Assembly: GCA_031382215.1 (NCBI GenBank) | Contig: JANMYQ010000405.1 | Location: 1 to 55,756 of the forward strand | Origin: LGRD01 sp031382215 | Lineage (GTDB): Bacteria; Pseudomonadota; Gammaproteobacteria; Burkholderiales; Burkholderiaceae_C | Reading direction: 5' to 3' | Length of the DNA stretch: 55,756 bases | Shown: positions 44,197 to 52,936 of the stretch, one piece after another | Layout of the letters: every line of letters begins with the position of its first letter | Numbering within the stretch: the first letter of the stretch is position 1 | Notes under the pieces: model-generated | What the model saw: only the letters and a program-made list of their open reading frames with translations | The model's database searches: none | What the model was told of the DNA's origin: nothing | Translations under genes and position numbers: made by a program

Positions 44197-44586
44197 CTAT
44201 GGCCGCGACCAGGCCTGGGCCGTGGGGTCGAACGACCAGGCTTCGGCTTGTGCGCGGTTGGCCGGCCAGGGCTTCTTCGCCAGTTCCTCGGGGCGCAGGA
44301 TCCAAACGTCCATCACCGAGCCCTGCGTGTCCACCGTGTAGTGCACCCACAGCTTCATGCCGACGAGCGCGCCGGACATCTCGATCATGTTGTTCTGGCC
44401 GCGGATGCGCGAGCCGGGCGCCAGCACCACCGCATTGCCGTTGAGCTTGACCTCGGGCGGGTTGACGAAAGCCATCTCGCCGCGCAACGCACTCTGCGGG
44501 AACTGGCGTTGCATCTGGGCCAGCGACGGAGCGGCGAGGCTCGCGGTGACCAGTGCAGCAATGAAACAGCGAAGCATGGTGTTCAT
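44197..44586 (-). CDS. Secreted conserved hypothetical protein
   Basis: A 129-residue protein starting at ATG 44586. Residues 1-23 are a signal peptide (CFIAALVTASLAAPSLA-QM). The mature part is small and strand-rich (GEMAFVNPPEVKLNGNAVVLAPG, LVGMKLWVHYTVDTQGSVMDVWIL), probably periplasmic. It ends 13 bases before the miaB start and is likely co-transcribed with it. I do not recognise a characterised family. Confidence 0.82.
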   Translation of the reverse strand: MNTMLRCFIAALVTASLAAPSLAQMQRQFPQSALRGEMAFVNPPEVKLNGNAVVLAPGSRIRGQNNMIEMSGALVGMKLWVHYTVDTQGSVMDVWILRPEELAKKPWPANRAQAEAWSFDPTAQAWSRP

Positions 44587-44659
44587 CCAGTGGCTGTCTA
44601 CGTCGCGGCCGGCCAGTGCAGAGCAGTGTCGAACACTGCACCAGCCAAGGGAAGAAATC

Positions 44660-44736
<77 letters not shown>

Positions 44737-44746
44737 TTAGCCTCAG

Positions 44747-44752
44747 ATTATA
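44747..44752 (-). promoter_or_regulatory. Putative -10 element of the tRNA-Met gene
   Basis: TATAAT on the minus strand ends ten bases before the tRNA 5' end, the usual position for a tRNA promoter. The -35 region is not convincing. Confidence 0.4.
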
Positions 44753-44811
44753 TCGTCGGCATGGGCCGCCTCGCGCCTCCACGCCGGCCACGCACCCGAG
44801 ACCGCTTCCCG

Positions 44812-45867
44812 ATGTTCAGCTTCTTCAAGAAAAAGCCGCCGGCCGACACGGCGCCTGTGCCCGCGCCAGTTCCTGCGGCACTTCCAGCGCCTCTTCCCGC
44901 CGCGCCGCCCACGCCAGCCGACCCGGTGGCCGTGGCACCGCCTGCCGACGCCGAACGGCGTGGCTGGCTCGCCCGCCTGCGCACCGGCCTCAGCAAGACC
45001 GGCAGCAGCATCGCGCAGGTCTTCACCGGCGCGAAGATCGACGACGCGCTGTATGAAGAACTCGAGACGGCACTGCTGATGGCCGATGCCGGGGTCAAGG
45101 CCACCGAGTTCCTGCTGGCCGACCTGAAGCGCCGCGTCAAGGCGGCGGGTGCGACCGAACCGACTGCCGTGAAGGCGCTGCTGGCCGACGCGCTGGCCGA
45201 GTTGCTGGCGCCTCTGCAGCAAGCGCTGAACGTGGGCGAACACGCGCCGACGGTGGTGATGGTCGTGGGCGTGAACGGTGCCGGCAAGACCACCAGCATC
45301 GGCAAACTCACGCGCCACCTGGCCGACGCGAACAAGAAAGTGCTGCTGGCGGCGGCCGACACCTTCCGCGCCGCCGCGCGCGAGCAACTCGCCGTGTGGG
45401 CCGGGCGCAATCAGGTCGAGATCGTCAGCCAGGAAGGCGGCGACCCGGCCGCGGTGACCTTCGACGCGGTGGTGGCCGGCAAGGCGCGCGGTTGCGACGT
45501 GGTGATTGCCGACACCGCCGGGCGCCTGACCACCCAGGTGCACTTGATGGAAGAGCTGAAGAAGATCCGCCGCGTGATCGGCAAGGCGATGGACGGCGCA
45601 CCGCACGAGGTGCTGCTGGTGGTGGACGGCAACACCGGCCAGAACGCGCTGAGCCAGGTTCAGTTGTTCGACGAAGCGCTGCGACTCACCGGCCTCATCA
45701 TCACCAAGCTCGACGGCACGGCCAAGGGCGGCGTGCTCGCGGCTGTGGCGCTGTGGTCGCGCTCGCGGGCGCGGCCGGTGCCGGTCTACTTCATCGGCGT
45801 GGGCGAAAAGCTCGAAGACTTGCAGACCTTCGACGCGCGTGAGTTCGCGCTTGCCCTTCTGAACTGA
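44812..45867 (+). CDS. ftsY: Signal recognition particle receptor FtsY
   Basis: A 351-residue protein. ATG 44812 gives MFSFFKKKPP, the membrane-targeting start; ATG 44761 is a less likely alternative. A proline/alanine-rich linker covers about residues 12-50. The NG domain follows: G1 VVGVNGAGKTTSIGKL, G2 LLAAADTFRAAAREQL, G3 ADTAGRLTTQVHLMEEL, G4 ITKLDGTAKGG. It docks the SRP-ribosome complex at the membrane. Its partner ffh is 0.8 kb away on the other strand. Confidence 0.96.
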   Translation: MFSFFKKKPPADTAPVPAPVPAALPAPLPAAPPTPADPVAVAPPADAERRGWLARLRTGLSKTGSSIAQVFTGAKIDDALYEELETALLMADAGVKATEFLLADLKRRVKAAGATEPTAVKALLADALAELLAPLQQALNVGEHAPTVVMVVGVNGAGKTTSIGKLTRHLADANKKVLLAAADTFRAAAREQLAVWAGRNQVEIVSQEGGDPAAVTFDAVVAGKARGCDVVIADTAGRLTTQVHLMEELKKIRRVIGKAMDGAPHEVLLVVDGNTGQNALSQVQLFDEALRLTGLIITKLDGTAKGGVLAAVALWSRSRARPVPVYFIGVGEKLEDLQTFDAREFALALLN

Positions 45868-45893
45868 CGCTGCTGAACTGACCCCGCTGCCGG

Positions 45894-46649
45894 TCAGCGC
45901 TTGCCGGGCTCCAGCGGCCGGGCCGGCTGCAGCGGCGTCGGGCCGGAGTTCATGTCGTCGTACCAAGTCGGCGGCGGTTCGCCTTCGTCGAGCGGGCCGC
46001 CGTGGGTCGAGTCGCGCCGGGTGTCGTCGAACGCACCCGGGGCACCCAGCACGGGCGCCGCCACGGCAGCGGGCTCGGCTGGGGTGGTCGTCGCAGCGGC
46101 GGGCAGCGCGCCGGTGACAGGCATGGGTTCGATGCGCAACTCGAGAATCGAAGCGCGTGCGATCTCGACCGTCGGCAAGGCGTTCTCGACCCATACGAAA
46201 CAACGCACCTCGGCCGCCTTCAGCACCCGCAACATGCGTTCGTGGCGCCGCCGCGCCCGCTCGGACGGTGCGCCGCCCGGGGCCTCGACGATGATCACCG
46301 CGAGCGGCTGGGTGGCCGTGTCGCACACCACCAGGTCGGCGCACAACTGGCCCACGCGGCGCAGCCATTCGGCGTGCGAGTAACGCGTGGGCACGCGCAA
46401 AAAGCGCGACAGCGGCACCTGCGCCAGGATCAGGTGGTCGGGGAAGGCGCGCAGCAACGTGTTGTGCGCCAGCCGCTCTTGCGAGGTGAGGATGCGCGTG
46501 ACCTTGGGCGGCCAGGCGGCCAGCGTGTCGAGCCGGTCGCCATTGCTGTCGGCACTTGCGCCTTCGTTGCGGCGGTTGCGCAGCCACCAGCCCACCAGCA
46601 CCAGCAGCAGCACGACCAGCACGGCCACGATCGTCGATGAGTTCGTCAT
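45894..46649 (-). CDS. Membrane-anchored DUF2726-like protein
   Basis: A 251-residue protein starting at ATG 46649. It has one N-terminal transmembrane helix (TIVAVLVVLLLVLVGWWLRNR). A conserved cytoplasmic domain at about residues 50-170 (RILTSQERLAHNTLLRAFPDHLILAQVPLSRFL, ADLVVCDTATQPLAVIIVEAP) resembles DUF2726, a restriction-endonuclease-like fold without obvious catalytic confirmation here. The C-terminal third is proline/alanine-rich and probably disordered. It lies 12 bases downstream of ffh in the same direction. Confidence 0.8.
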   Translation of the reverse strand: MTNSSTIVAVLVVLLLVLVGWWLRNRRNEGASADSNGDRLDTLAAWPPKVTRILTSQERLAHNTLLRAFPDHLILAQVPLSRFLRVPTRYSHAEWLRRVGQLCADLVVCDTATQPLAVIIVEAPGGAPSERARRRHERMLRVLKAAEVRCFVWVENALPTVEIARASILELRIEPMPVTGALPAAATTTPAEPAAVAAPVLGAPGAFDDTRRDSTHGGPLDEGEPPPTWYDDMNSGPTPLQPARPLEPGKR

Positions 46650-46661
46650 GTCGTCTCCAGC

Positions 46662-48059
46662 TCAGCGCGGGCCGCCCAGGCCCTTCATCGCGCCCATGCG
46701 CTTCATCATCTTCATCATGCCGCCGCCCTTCATCTTCTTCATCATGTCGCGCATCTGCTCGAACTGCTTGAGCATGCGGTTCACGTCTTGCACCTGCACG
46801 CCCGAGCCCATGGCAATGCGGCGCTTGCGGGTGGCCTTGATCAGGTCAGGCTTGCGCCGCTCCAGCGGGGTCATCGAACAGATGATGCCCTCCATGCGCC
46901 GCACGTCACGCTCGGCGCGGTCCATGTCGGCCTGGCCGGGCGGGGCGGCATTGCCCATCATCTGCGTCGGCAGCTTGTCGATCAGGCCGGACAAGCCGCC
47001 CATCTTCTTCATCTGCGAAATCTGCGCCAGAAAGTCGTTCAGGTCAAACGCATCGCCGGACTTGACCTTGTCGGCAAGTTTCTGCGCCGCCGCGATGTCG
47101 ACGCCCTTTTGCACTTCTTCGACCAGCGCGACGATGTCGCCCATGCCCAGCACCCGGCCGGCGTGGCGCTGCGCGTCGAACACCTCCAGCCCGTCGAGTT
47201 TTTCGGACACGCCGGCAAACTTGATCGGCGCCCCGGTGATCTGGCGCACCGACAGCGCCGCGCCGCCGCGCGAGTCGCCGTCCATCTTGGTGAGCACGAT
47301 GCCGGTCAGCGGCAGCGCTTCCTTGAACGCCTTGGCGGTGTTGATCGCGTCCTGGCCCTGCATCGCGTCGACGACGAACAGCGTCTCCACCGGCTTGAGC
47401 GCGGCGTGCAATTCGGTGATCTCGGCCATCAGCGCCGCGTCGATGGCCAGGCGGCCGGCGGTGTCGACCAGCAGCACGTCGAAATAGTGCTTGCGCGCGT
47501 AATCGAGCGCGGCCAGCACGATGGCCAGCGGTTTGTCGCTGGGCTGGGACGGGAACCACTCGGCCCCGGCCTGCTTGGTCACCGTTTTCAGCTGCTCGAT
47601 CGCGGCAGGGCGGTACACGTCAGCCGAGACGGTGAGCACCTTCTTCTTGCGCTTTTCGATCAGGTGCTTGGCGAGCTTGGCCGTGGTGGTGGTCTTGCCG
47701 GCGCCTTGCAGGCCGGCCATCAGGATCACGGCCGGGGGTTGCGTGGCGAGGTCGATGTCTGCAGGGGGCTTGAGGGCCCCGGTCACCGGGTCCGCCTCGC
47801 CCATGGTCGCGGCGAGTTCGCGGTTCACGATGCTCACCAGCATCTGCCCCGGCGACAGCGACGCCGCCACCTCGGCGCCGAGCGCGCGCTCCTTCACGCG
47901 GGCGATGAAGTCGCGCACCACCGGCAGGGCCACGTCGGCCTCGAGCAAGGCCATGCGCACTTCGCGCAGCATGTCCTGCACGTTGCTTTCGGTGATGCGG
48001 GCCTGGCCGCGCATCGTCTTGACTAGTCGGCTCAGCCGGTCGGTGAGGGTGGAAGCCAT
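46662..48059 (-). CDS. ffh: Signal recognition particle protein Ffh
   Basis: A 465-residue protein starting at ATG 48059 (MASTLTDRLSRLVKTMRGQARI). The GTPase domain has MAGLQGAGKTTTTAKLAKHL, VDTAGRLAIDAALMAEI and LTKMDGDSRGGAALS. The M domain (about 325-465) has the RRKPDLIKATRKRRIAMGSG RNA-binding segment and a methionine-rich end that binds signal peptides. It is divergent from the cytochrome assembly gene. Confidence 0.97.
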   Translation of the reverse strand: MASTLTDRLSRLVKTMRGQARITESNVQDMLREVRMALLEADVALPVVRDFIARVKERALGAEVAASLSPGQMLVSIVNRELAATMGEADPVTGALKPPADIDLATQPPAVILMAGLQGAGKTTTTAKLAKHLIEKRKKKVLTVSADVYRPAAIEQLKTVTKQAGAEWFPSQPSDKPLAIVLAALDYARKHYFDVLLVDTAGRLAIDAALMAEITELHAALKPVETLFVVDAMQGQDAINTAKAFKEALPLTGIVLTKMDGDSRGGAALSVRQITGAPIKFAGVSEKLDGLEVFDAQRHAGRVLGMGDIVALVEEVQKGVDIAAAQKLADKVKSGDAFDLNDFLAQISQMKKMGGLSGLIDKLPTQMMGNAAPPGQADMDRAERDVRRMEGIICSMTPLERRKPDLIKATRKRRIAMGSGVQVQDVNRMLKQFEQMRDMMKKMKGGGMMKMMKRMGAMKGLGGPR

Positions 48060-48103
48060 TCAGGGGTGAGTCGGTCGGGGGCGGGCTGCACGGCGGCCCG
48101 TTG

Positions 48104-48172
48104 GTGGCCTGGTAGTGGCCCGATAGTGGCCCGCGACGTGGGCCACGGCGTGGGTCACGGTGTGGGTCAGAG
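48104..48172 (+). repeat. Two adjoining arrays of short tandem repeats (3 x 11 bp, 3 x 12 bp)
   Basis: GTGGCCTGGTA, GTGGCCCGATA and GTGGCCCGCGA follow each other at 48104-48136. CGTGGGCCACGG, CGTGGGTCACGG and TGTGGGTCAGAG follow at 48137-48172. They lie in the divergent promoter region between ffh and the YpjD/CcsA gene. Confidence 0.8.
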
Positions 48173-48225
48173 CGGGCAGGCTCGAAAGTACACTGCGCGC
48201 TTTCATTCTATCGTTCGATTCCCAC

Positions 48226-49041
48226 ATGAACAGTGCGATCACCACCTCCTACGTGCTGGGCCTGCCCGGCCTGCTGGCGATTGCCGGCTATGGAGTCGCG
48301 GCGCTGCCGGGAGAGCGTTTTGCGGGCCGCTTGCGAATGGCCCTGCTGGTGGGGTGGCTGCTGCACGCGGTGGCCATCGTGTTCGACATCGGTGGCCTGG
48401 GCAGCGAAACGACCGGCGCGCGCTTCGGGTTTGCGCCGGCGCTGTCGGTGACCTTGTGGCTGGTACTTGCGGTCTACGGCGTCGAAAGCCGCTTTGTGCC
48501 GCTGCCCAATGCGCGTCGCGTGCTGGCCTGCCTGGGCGCGCTGGCGGTGGCGCTGGCGCTGGCTTACCCGGGTGAGTTGCGGCCGCATGCATCGTCGCGC
48601 TGGGCGCCGCTGCACTGGATGTTGGGCATCGCGTCTTATGCCCTGTTCGGCGCCGCGGTGCTGCACGGCGTGTTGTTGAACCGTGCCGAACGCCTGATGC
48701 GGGGTGGCCGCGCCGCCGCGGTGGCGCCGGGCGCCGGGCTGCCCTTGCTGCGGCTGGAGCGGCTCACGTTCTGGTTTGTCGGGGCCGGTTTTGCCGTGCT
48801 GTCGGCGGCCATCCTGCTCGGGGCCTGGTTCGCCAGCCCCTGGCGCTGGGACCACAAGACGGTGCTGTCGGTGCTTGGCTGGGCCGTCTTCGCCAGCCTG
48901 CTCGGCGGGCGCCAGCTGTTCGGCTGGCGTGGCCGCCGGGCCACCCGCTGGCTCTATGCGGGTGCGGCGCTGCTGTTGCTGGCCTACGTGGGTTCGCGTT
49001 TCGTGTTCGAGGTGCTGCTGCACCGCGCGCCGAATGTTTGA
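48226..49041 (+). CDS. Cytochrome c assembly (CcsA/YpjD-like) inner-membrane protein
   Basis: A 271-residue protein starting at ATG 48226 (MNSAITTSYVLGLPGLLAIAGYG). It has about eight transmembrane segments. The conserved core has HWMLGIASYALFGAAVLHGVLL (CcsA/CcmC/YpjD histidine segment), LERLTFWFVGAGFAVLSAAILLGAWFAS and WRWDHKTVLSVLGWAVF with the tryptophan-rich WDHK element. It resembles YpjD, encoded near ffh in many proteobacteria, and the haem-handling CcsA family. The exact role is unproven. Confidence 0.9.
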   Translation: MNSAITTSYVLGLPGLLAIAGYGVAALPGERFAGRLRMALLVGWLLHAVAIVFDIGGLGSETTGARFGFAPALSVTLWLVLAVYGVESRFVPLPNARRVLACLGALAVALALAYPGELRPHASSRWAPLHWMLGIASYALFGAAVLHGVLLNRAERLMRGGRAAAVAPGAGLPLLRLERLTFWFVGAGFAVLSAAILLGAWFASPWRWDHKTVLSVLGWAVFASLLGGRQLFGWRGRRATRWLYAGAALLLLAYVGSRFVFEVLLHRAPNV

Positions 49042-49053
49042 CGGGGCGATGCC

Positions 49054-49311
49054 ATGAGATTCGTGTTGCTGATGCTGGCCGTGATCGTGCTGCTGTGGCT
49101 GGTGCGCGGCGCACTGCGCCAGCGCGGTATGCCGCCCTCACAGAAATCCCAGGAGCCACCGTCGGCATCGGCCCCCGAGCCGAAGCCGATGCTGAGTTGT
49201 GCCCACTGTGGCCTGCACCTGCCGCGCGACGAGGCGCTGCCCGGCCGCGGCGGCGTGTTCTGCGGCGACGCGCACCGCAAGGCCTTCGAGCAAGCCAACC
49301 CCGGGTCCTGA
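49054..49311 (+). CDS. PP0621-family membrane-anchored zinc-finger-like protein
   Basis: An 85-residue protein starting at ATG 49054, 12 bases after the YpjD-like gene. One N-terminal transmembrane helix (FVLLMLAVIVLLWLVRGAL) and a C-terminal Cys/His motif (LSCAHCGLHLPRDEALPGRG, then FCGDAHRKAFE) match the PP0621 family. Probably binds a metal at the cytoplasmic face; function unknown. It stands between ypjD and the pilSR genes, as in related genomes. Confidence 0.85.
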   Translation: MRFVLLMLAVIVLLWLVRGALRQRGMPPSQKSQEPPSASAPEPKPMLSCAHCGLHLPRDEALPGRGGVFCGDAHRKAFEQANPGS

Positions 49312-49347
49312 GATGGCGGGTCCGCACGAAGTGCGCCGGGTGCACCA

Positions 49348-51345
49348 ATGAACCCCGAGGGTCCGACCCCGCCGAGCCGCGATGTGCCGCAAGTGACTCG
49401 CCCCAGGAGCGTCGAGCAGCTCGAGACCGAGCGCCGCGTCAGCGACCGGCGCGGCGCACGGCGCGCGCAGTCGGCAGATGAGTCATGGTTCAAAGCCTTC
49501 GGGTCGATCGACGACCGGCTCGGCACGCGCGGCGGCGAGTTCGATGACAAGCCCACGGCGCAAGACTCCTGGCTCTATCCCGAAAGCCCCGAAAGCCCCG
49601 AAAACCCTGAAGACCCCGACGGCGCCGAAGGCGGCTCTGGCCTGGCGGCCCGGGAACGCGTGGCTGCCGAAGGTTCGGGCCAGACCACGTTCGCGCGCCT
49701 CTACCGCACCTTCATCGGCGCCCGCGCCGTGCTCGGCGTGGCGCTGGTGGTCACGCTCGGCGTCGTCACGCTGTTCGGCGTGCGCCCCAGCGTGCCGACC
49801 GCCACGGTCAGCATCATCTACGCGGCGCTGGCCATCAGCATGTGGCTGATGCCGCGCCTGTGGGGCGCTGCGGGGCCGCAGTCGCTGGCCCGGCTGGGCA
49901 GCCCGCAGTGGCTGGCCACCATCGGTGCCGACCTGGTGTGCTTCATGCTGCTGCACGTGCTCGCGCCCGGCACCAGCCTGAACTATGTGGCGCTGCTGGT
50001 GATGCCGGTGCTGATGGCCGGCGTGCTGACGCCACGCACCATGGCGTTGGCCGCCGTGGCCGGCGTGACATTGGCCTTGCTCGGTTCGGCCTGGCTGGCG
50101 GCGCTGTCGGGCGGCGACATCACCGTGCTGATGACGCAGGCCGGGCTGGCCGGCAGCGGCTTCTTCATCCTGACGGTGCTGGTGGGCGAACTGGCCGGGC
50201 GCCTGGCGCGCGAAGAGATCACGTCGCGCGGCAGCCTCAAGCTGGCGCGCCTGCAGGCCCAGCTGAACCGGCTCGTGATCGAGGAGATGCAGGACGGCGT
50301 GCTGGTGGTCGATCGCAGCGGCCGGGTGCGCGCGGCCAACCCGGCGGCGCGGCGCCTGTTGTGGGCCAGCGGCATGTGCCGGCCGGCACCGTTCCAGATG
50401 CGCGGCGTGGCCGCCTGGGAGGCGCTGGTCAAGACCGCCGAGCGTGCGTTCATCGACGCCGCCTGGCCCGAAGCGGGCCGTGACGTGACCTTGGAGTTCG
50501 GGCCCGGCTCCAGCCGCACCCTGCGTGTGCGCATCCGCTTCACGCGCCGCCAGGAGCCCCAGGCGGGCGAGGAGTTCTGCGTGATGTTCCTCGAGGACGT
50601 GCGCATCCTGCAGGCGCGCAGCCGGCAGGAAAAACTCGCCGCGATGGGGCGCGTATCGGCTGGCGTGGCGCACGAGATCCGCAACCCGCTGGCGGCCATC
50701 GCGCAAGCCAACGCGTTGCTGGCCGAAGAAGCGCGCGATCCCGGGCAGCAACGTTTGATGCAAATGGTGACCGAGAACGTGGAGCGCCTGAAGCGCATCG
50801 TCGACGACGTGATGACCGTGGCGCCCGGCCAGGCGCAAGACGTGCACCCGATCGACGCCACCGCGCAGGTCGCCGCGGTGTGCCGCGAGTGGGCGCTGGC
50901 GGCCGACGTGGTGGCGGGCGAGCAGGGCGTGCTGCACGTGCACCTTCCCGACGAAGCACTGGGTGCGCTGTTCGACGCCGAACACCTGCGGCGTGTGCTG
51001 GTGAACCTGCTCGACAACGCGCGCCGCCACGCCAGCCGCGACGTCGGTGCGATCGAAGTGCGGCTCGATTCGCGCGACGAAACCCGCGTGTTCCTGAGCG
51101 TTTCCAGCGACGGGCCATCAATTCCGGCCGACGTGGAGCGTTACCTTTTCGAACCTTTCTTTTCAACGCGCAGCCGCGGCACCGGACTGGGCTTGTACAT
51201 TTGCCGCGAGCTGTGTGAACGCTATGGCGCGAGCATCGATTACCGCCTGCGCCGCGCCGGCGGGATCGACCGCAACGAGTTCTTCATTGCGATGCGCCGC
51301 AGTGTTCTCAGCGCCCCGGAAGCCCGAGTTCACGCCACACCCTGA
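49348..51345 (+). CDS. pilS: PilS-like sensor histidine kinase
   Basis: A 665-residue protein starting at ATG 49348. A disordered N-terminal extension of about 110 residues contains a PESPESPENPEDPD repeat. Six transmembrane helices follow (about 125-285; ARAVLGVALVVTLGVVTLFG, LVCFMLLHVLAPGTSLNYVAL), then a PAS domain (MQDGVLVVDRSGRVRAANPAA). The kinase core has the H box GVAHEIRNPLAAIAQANALL (His442), N box LVNLLDNARRHA and G box TRSRGTGLGLYICREL. It phosphorylates the response regulator encoded 10 bases downstream. The extension is longer than usual for PilS. Confidence 0.9.
   Translation: MNPEGPTPPSRDVPQVTRPRSVEQLETERRVSDRRGARRAQSADESWFKAFGSIDDRLGTRGGEFDDKPTAQDSWLYPESPESPENPEDPDGAEGGSGLAARERVAAEGSGQTTFARLYRTFIGARAVLGVALVVTLGVVTLFGVRPSVPTATVSIIYAALAISMWLMPRLWGAAGPQSLARLGSPQWLATIGADLVCFMLLHVLAPGTSLNYVALLVMPVLMAGVLTPRTMALAAVAGVTLALLGSAWLAALSGGDITVLMTQAGLAGSGFFILTVLVGELAGRLAREEITSRGSLKLARLQAQLNRLVIEEMQDGVLVVDRSGRVRAANPAARRLLWASGMCRPAPFQMRGVAAWEALVKTAERAFIDAAWPEAGRDVTLEFGPGSSRTLRVRIRFTRRQEPQAGEEFCVMFLEDVRILQARSRQEKLAAMGRVSAGVAHEIRNPLAAIAQANALLAEEARDPGQQRLMQMVTENVERLKRIVDDVMTVAPGQAQDVHPIDATAQVAAVCREWALAADVVAGEQGVLHVHLPDEALGALFDAEHLRRVLVNLLDNARRHASRDVGAIEVRLDSRDETRVFLSVSSDGPSIPADVERYLFEPFFSTRSRGTGLGLYICRELCERYGASIDYRLRRAGGIDRNEFFIAMRRSVLSAPEARVHATP
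49579..49620 (+). repeat. 9-bp-period repeat in the PilS N-terminal linker
   Basis: Repeated CCCGAAAGC-type units encode PES-PES-PEN-PED-PD. The period keeps the reading frame, so length could vary without inactivating the gene. Confidence 0.75.
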
Positions 51346-51355
51346 GAGAGTTCAC

Positions 51356-52936
51356 TTGACGAACGCATCGCATTTCAGCCTTCTCGTCGTCGATGACGAG
51401 CCTGACCTGCGCACCTTGTACGAGTTGACGCTTCTTCGCGAGGGCTACGACATCGAGACTGCCGGCACGGTCGAGCAGGCGATGCTGCACTTGAAGGACC
51501 GCACCTACAGCGCCGTCATCACCGACATGCGCCTGCCCGACGGCACCGGGCTGGATCTGCTGCGCTGGCTCGAAGAGACCGGGCGGCGCGAAAAGGCGAT
51601 CGTCATCACCGCGTACGGCTCGGCCGAAAACGCCGTGAAGGCGCTGCAGGCCGGCGCCTACGACTACCTGACCAAACCGGTCGACCTGCGCCAATTCCGC
51701 GCGGTCATCTCATCGGCCCTGGGGCGAGGCGGTATGGCGGTGCCGACCATGGACCCAAGCAGCCTGCCCTCGGAACGCCCGGAACGCCAGGAACGCACAG
51801 AGCGCTCTGAGCGCTCTGGAATGCCGGTGGTCCATGCGCCGCGCCCGCTTCCGGCAGCTGCGCCGGCGGCGCCGGTGAGCCAGGCGCTGGCGCGCATGGC
51901 GGGCCGTTCGGCGGCGATGGAACAAGTGCGCAGCCTGGTCGAAAAGGTCGCTCGCAGCATGGCGCCGGTGCTGGTCAACGGCGAATCAGGCACCGGCAAG
52001 GAACTGGTGGCGCGCGCCATCCACGAGGTGAGCGTGCGCAGCCTGCAGCCGTTCATCGCGGTGAATTGCAGCGCCATTCCAGAGCAGTTGCTCGAGGCCG
52101 AATTCTTCGGCTACCGCAAAGGCGCGTTCACCGGCGCGAACGAAGACCGCGAGGGCTTCTTCCAGGCCGCCAGCGGCGGCACCTTGTTCCTCGACGAAAT
52201 CGGCGAACTGCCCTTGCCGATGCAGTCCAAGCTGCTGCGCGCGATCCAGGAAAGGCTGGTGCGGCCCGTGGGCGCCGTGAGCGAACTGCCGGTCAACGTG
52301 CGCCTGCTCAGCGCCACCCACCGTGACCTGGGGGCCGACGTGCAGTCCGGCCGCTTCAGGCAAGACCTTTACTACCGGTTGAACGTGATCCAGATCCGCG
52401 TGCCGCCGCTGCGCGAGCGGCTGGTCGACCTGCCCGACATCTGCGAGCGTGTGCTCGCGCGCCTGGCGAAAGACGCCGGCGTGGCGCCGCCACCGCGCCT
52501 GACGCGCGAGGCGCTGGTGCACCTGGCGCGCTACCCGTTCCTGGGCAACGTGCGCGAGCTCGAGAACCTGCTTCACCGTGCGGTCGCACTCACCGGCACC
52601 GAAGAGATCGACGTGCACGACCTCGGCCTGCCCGACGAGGTATTTACCGACAGCGCCGCACAGGAGCTCGACCTCATCACCGAGAACACCCGCCAGGACG
52701 TGGTCGACGCTGGCCTGGCGCGGCCGGCCGCGTTGCCGCAGCCGGCGTTGCCCAGCGACCTGGGCGAGTATCTCGACCAGGTCGAGCGCGACATTCTCGA
52801 GCGCGCGCTGGAGCGGCACCGCTTCAACCGCACCGCGGCGGGCGCGAGCTTGGGCCTGTCGCTGCGGCAGATGCGCTACCGCATGGCGCGCCTGGGCGTT
52901 CACGTGGGCGGCGATTTCGGCAACGAACGCGATTGA
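51356..52936 (+). CDS. pilR: PilR-like sigma-54-dependent response regulator
   Basis: A 526-residue NtrC-family activator. I take TTG 51356 after GAGAGAG because it gives a clean receiver start (FSLLVVDDEPDLRTLYEL). The receiver has phosphorylatable Asp57 (VITDMRLPDG) and Lys in YLTKPVDL. A linker of Arg/Glu-rich repeats (ERPERQERTERSERS) follows. The AAA+ domain has Walker A VLVNGESGTGKELVARAIHE, GAFTGA for sigma-54 contact, and GTLFLDEIGELPL. A Fis-type DNA-binding helix-turn-helix (FNRTAAGASLGLSLRQMRYRM) ends the protein. It probably activates pilin transcription with pilS. Confidence 0.92.
   Translation: MTNASHFSLLVVDDEPDLRTLYELTLLREGYDIETAGTVEQAMLHLKDRTYSAVITDMRLPDGTGLDLLRWLEETGRREKAIVITAYGSAENAVKALQAGAYDYLTKPVDLRQFRAVISSALGRGGMAVPTMDPSSLPSERPERQERTERSERSGMPVVHAPRPLPAAAPAAPVSQALARMAGRSAAMEQVRSLVEKVARSMAPVLVNGESGTGKELVARAIHEVSVRSLQPFIAVNCSAIPEQLLEAEFFGYRKGAFTGANEDREGFFQAASGGTLFLDEIGELPLPMQSKLLRAIQERLVRPVGAVSELPVNVRLLSATHRDLGADVQSGRFRQDLYYRLNVIQIRVPPLRERLVDLPDICERVLARLAKDAGVAPPPRLTREALVHLARYPFLGNVRELENLLHRAVALTGTEEIDVHDLGLPDEVFTDSAAQELDLITENTRQDVVDAGLARPAALPQPALPSDLGEYLDQVERDILERALERHRFNRTAAGASLGLSLRQMRYRMARLGVHVGGDFGNERD
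51771..51818 (+). repeat. 9-bp-period repeat in the PilR linker
   Basis: Successive GAACGC/GAGCGC units encode ERPERQERTERSERS between the receiver and the AAA+ domain. Confidence 0.75.

Noticed and set aside
48104..48172. CRISPR-like array.
   Set aside because: Units are 11-12 bases, without spacers and with internal changes; no cas genes nearby.
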